Below are positions 61,996-64,000 of a stretch of 64,000 nt of DNA, in pieces. Numbering within the stretch: position 1 is the first letter of the stretch; each line of letters opens with the position of its first letter. Source of the DNA: Paraburkholderia fynbosensis (GTDB lineage: Bacteria; Pseudomonadota; Gammaproteobacteria; Burkholderiales; Burkholderiaceae); NCBI RefSeq assembly GCF_902859935.1, contig NZ_CADIKI010000014.1:159705-223704 (forward strand), read 5' to 3'. Both the position numbers and the translations under genes were made by a program. The notes beneath the pieces were generated by a model. That model searched no databases, had not been told where the DNA came from, and saw nothing but the letters and a program-made list of their open reading frames with translations.

Positions 61996-62678
61996 GCCAT
62001 CGGAAGGGCGCCGCCGCTGACTCGCGCAGCGGTTTTCGATGGCGACAAGGCGTGGGTGCGAATTCGCGCAGTCATCTGCGGAGCGATCCGCGCGGCAAGT
62101 CGGGTACGTGCATCGCCTGGCCGCTAACGCTTGCCGCGAAGCGCGCGGCGCCGCTGCGTGCGGAGCATCTGCGCTTCGTGCGCGAGGCACCGCGCGGCGG
62201 CGTGCTGCATTGTTTCGTGCTCGATTGTTCCGGCTCGATGCTGGCCGGGCAGCGTCTCCCGCTCGCGAAGGGCTTGCTGATCGCGCTGTTCGACCGCGCG
62301 AGCGCCGCGCGCGCCGAAGCTGCGCTGATCTGTTTCGGCGGCACGGATGCGGACGTGCGTTTTGGCCCGGCCGTGCCGCGCTGGTGGAACGAGCGCTGGC
62401 TCCGGCCGGTGGGTGGTGGCGGCGGCACGCCGCTCATGTCCGGCATCCGGCGCGCCGCACAGTTGCTCGCGCAGAGTGCGCGTGTGAAGCCCGCCCAGCA
62501 GCGTTGGCTGTGGATTTTCACCGATGGCCGCACGCGCGACGAACCCACGCGCCCGCTCGACGCGGACGAAGTCATATTCGTCGATTTCGAGCAGGGGCCG
62601 ATACGGCTCGGCCGTTGTGAGGCACTCGCGGATGCCTGGGGAGCGCGGCGTGTCAGGCCCGAAGAGTTGATCGGCTGA
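60883..62678 (+). CDS. chlD: Chelatase medium subunit ChlD, made by -1 programmed frameshift
   Basis: A -1 slip at AAA AAA (61984-61989) joins codons 1-369 of the AAA+ frame to 229 codons ending at 62678, giving a protein of about 598 residues, the usual medium-subunit length. Right after the slip the new frame reads SGFRWRQGVGANSRS, a segment that normally links the two halves, although no start codon opens this frame before the GTG at 62052. The C-terminal von Willebrand domain has the metal site DCSGSML, then GGGGGTPLMSGIRRAAQLL and WIFTDGRTRDEPT. The medium subunit couples ATPase ring motion to CobN. Confidence 0.85.
61983..62043 (+). promoter_or_regulatory. Programmed -1 ribosomal frameshift signal
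   Basis: Slippery heptamer A AAA AAA at 61983-61989, zero-frame stop TGA at 61993-61995. Six bases after the heptamer a two-part stem-loop begins: outer stem GCCATCG (61996-62002) with CGATGGC (62037-62043), and inner stem GCCGCTG (62013-62019) with CAGCGGT (62027-62033), loop of seven. The layout (slip site, 6-base spacer, stable stem) is that of classic bacterial -1 signals. Confidence 0.85.
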
Positions 62679-62713
62679 GCTGCGCGTGCGTCTGTGCGTC
62701 CGCTTCGATACGC

Positions 62714-63658
62714 TTATTTCAGGCCGTTCGACCAGTGCTGCACGTCGTCCTGCCGGTCGAATACGAAGACTTTCATCGCCATCTGCTGGGACGCGTCGAG
62801 CCGATCCAGCTCGAGCCCGTGGTTCGACGGGGCGCCCGGCGCGTTACCTTTCTGCACGTTGCGGATGATGGCGCTGGTCTCGATCTGCGTATCGAATTCC
62901 GCCGACTTCAGGCGGAACGCGATACGCAACCGTTCGCCGACCGCGCCGAGGGTCCACGAGGCACTCAACGACATGCCGAGCGCGCTGATGCCCTTTGCCA
63001 GACCGAGTCCTTCATATGTATCGCCCGTTTCGCCGATACCGAAACGTACCGCCAGATGCGCCTGAACGCGGATCGATTTGCGCTCGCGCAGACGACGCAC
63101 GACGCCGGGCTTCGACAGCACGACGTAGTCGAACGGCGCGCGGCAGACCGCTTCGACCGTGCAGACGAAGCGGAACACGGCCTGGCTGGCGATGGCGACG
63201 ATCTCGATGTTTTCGCCCGGCCCGAGCGATAGCTGGCGGCCTTGCTGCAACGGCGGCGTGACGAAGAGCGTGTGATTCGGCGCGAAACCGATGATGCGGC
63301 ATGGATGCATTGGCGCGCCGCTGCCGAGTTGTGAACGCACGCCGATCAACGCGCCTATTTCGAGGTGCATGTCCTTGAGCGTCAGTTCGCCGGCGGAGTC
63401 CGCGGATGGTGCTGCCGTGGGCGGCGGTTGGCTAGCCGTGCCCGGCAAATTACCGCGCTGCGGGTGAAAGTGGCCGAACAGGAAGTTGCGCTCGTCCGTG
63501 TTCGCGAGAGTAGTGCCGCTGGCGAACAGCAGTGTGCCGTCGCTGTCGACGATCGGCCAGGCGAGGGGCGTGCCGACCGGCACCGCATCCGGGGCAAGCA
63601 CCGGAGATAGCGCGACGGGCGAGTTTTCCACGACGTGTTCCTCGACAGGATCATCCAT
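62714..63658 (-). CDS. PilZ/YcgR-type c-di-GMP-responsive protein
   Basis: 314 residues, no signal peptide. The N-terminal part has a YcgR-N-like beta domain (about 95-185: LEIGALIGVRSQLG, CRIIGFAPNHTLFVTPP). A C-terminal PilZ domain starts at GVVRRLRERKSIRVQAHLAV, with the R-x-x-x-R c-di-GMP switch. The second PilZ motif reads GISALGMSL, where D/N-x-S-x-x-G is usual, so the first acidic/amide residue is replaced. Such proteins brake flagella or adjust surface behaviour. It converges on chlD and is upstream-adjacent to the rRNA operon. Confidence 0.85.
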   Translation of the reverse strand: MDDPVEEHVVENSPVALSPVLAPDAVPVGTPLAWPIVDSDGTLLFASGTTLANTDERNFLFGHFHPQRGNLPGTASQPPPTAAPSADSAGELTLKDMHLEIGALIGVRSQLGSGAPMHPCRIIGFAPNHTLFVTPPLQQGRQLSLGPGENIEIVAIASQAVFRFVCTVEAVCRAPFDYVVLSKPGVVRRLRERKSIRVQAHLAVRFGIGETGDTYEGLGLAKGISALGMSLSASWTLGAVGERLRIAFRLKSAEFDTQIETSAIIRNVQKGNAPGAPSNHGLELDRLDASQQMAMKVFVFDRQDDVQHWSNGLK

Positions 63659-63855
63659 AGTCGGACGTTTATTTTAAGTGGCGGGATATCTTGGTTGACG
63701 GCGGCGGGAGTGAAAACTTTAGTGCGAGGCTATTGCGGTCGATTACGCGTCGGCGGTTCCAAACGGGGTGTTCGATAAAATCGGATAACTAACTAATTTT
63801 TCGCTGTGCCCGGAGGCGTGACTTTGCTGGCCAGAAGAAAATTCACCGAAGGGGC

Positions 63856-63884
63856 TTGACGCCATGGCGGCCGGTCTCCATAAT
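63856..63884 (+). promoter_or_regulatory. Strong sigma-70 promoter of the rRNA operon
   Basis: TTGACG (63856-63861) and CATAAT (63879-63884) spaced 17 bases apart, about 110 bases before the leader's antitermination box. Position and strength fit an rrn P1 promoter. Confidence 0.8.
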
Positions 63885-63965
63885 CTCGCTTCTCTGCTGC
63901 TGATGCAGCGACGCAGAACGACGCGGTGCCGGGTGGTTGAAGTGGGCGCTGTGCGTGAGCGGATC

Positions 63966-63977
63966 GATCTTTAAAAA
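63966..63977 (+). promoter_or_regulatory. boxA-like antitermination element of rRNA leader
   Basis: GATCTTTAAAAA resembles the rrn boxA core CTCTTTAA and lies in the position where Nus-factor antitermination signals occur in rRNA leaders. Confidence 0.6.
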
Positions 63978-64000
63978 TTAACAGCCGATAAGTGTGGGCG

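Larger units (their letters stand above)
63659..64000. other. rRNA operon promoter and leader region at right edge
   Basis: 342 bases. The first 170 are AT-rich, as in upstream enhancing regions. They are followed by the promoter at 63856-63884 and a leader running to the window edge that closely resembles the 5' leader of Burkholderia 16S rRNA operons (ending AACAGCCGATAAGTGTGGGC). The 16S gene itself should begin soon after base 64,000. Confidence 0.75.

Noticed and set aside
62052..62678. Separate von Willebrand gene starting at GTG 62052
   Set aside because: The conserved chelatase linker (SGFRWRQG) lies upstream of that GTG in the same frame and is reached by a -1 slip from the preceding gene.
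1..64000. tRNA genes
   Set aside because: No stretch with a recognisable TTCRA/acceptor arrangement was found by eye; a dedicated scan could still find one.

Overview
The window is high-GC proteobacterial DNA with long, tightly packed genes. Three things point to a betaproteobacterium of the Burkholderiaceae, most likely Paraburkholderia or Burkholderia: a classic betaproteobacterial porin, two DUF4148-type small secreted proteins, and a right edge that reads like the promoter and leader of a Burkholderia rRNA operon. The genus is inferred from gene content and style; no database search was possible.

Layout. 1-6 kb holds an OpgC-type acyltransferase (cut by the window edge), a porin, an OB-fold-like small protein, an NlpD-like amidase activator and an Asp-nucleophile alpha/beta hydrolase. 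6.4-10.4 kb is a periplasmic molybdenum hydroxylase operon (2Fe-2S subunit, Mo subunit, triheme cytochrome c). 10.5-17 kb has two ABC importers back to back, one for a polar amino acid type substrate and one of spermidine/putrescine type, with a divergent GcvA-like LysR regulator to 18.4 kb. 18.4-24 kb has a ChaA-type antiporter, a BON protein, 3-methyladenine glycosylase, DUF4148 and CBS proteins, and GTP cyclohydrolase II. 24.4-29 kb has an ECF sigma factor between two anti-sigma genes, divergent from a DUF4148/SrpA-like catalase/cytochrome b561 set. A 27-unit heptamer array precedes a SWIM-SNF2 helicase (to 33 kb). 33.8-38.6 kb is a response regulator / LysM-FecR protein / CHASE2 histidine kinase operon.

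39.2-62.7 kb is a cobalamin region in two divergent blocks. The minus-strand block is cobA-cobE-cobO-cobB-bluB. The plus-strand block is cobW-cobN-chlI/chlD. The plus block has a complete cobalamin riboswitch. The minus block once had one too, but an insertion of about 11.6 kb (43,681-55,294) has cut it in two inside the conserved GCCCCCGCAACGGTAAG element. The 5' half lies at 55.30-55.36 kb and the 3' half at 43.54-43.68 kb, both on the minus strand.

The inserted island encodes a type I secretion system (TolC, PrtD-type ABC exporter, HlyD-type adaptor). Downstream of it lie four small (lipo)protein genes, each preceded by the real or relic 3' end of hlyD. The island ends with an 897-residue leaderless protein that has an HEIGH zinc-peptidase motif and 59-residue YD-like repeats. 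I read it as a candidate secreted effector with an expanding set of immunity lipoproteins. No integrase or transposase is visible.

A further point is the cobaltochelatase medium subunit. The AAA+ part ends directly after an A7 slippery site followed by a strong stem-loop, and the von Willebrand part continues in the -1 frame. This is a programmed-frameshift chlD gene. The window ends with a PilZ/YcgR-type protein (minus strand) and the promoter and leader of an rRNA operon whose 16S gene lies beyond base 64,000.
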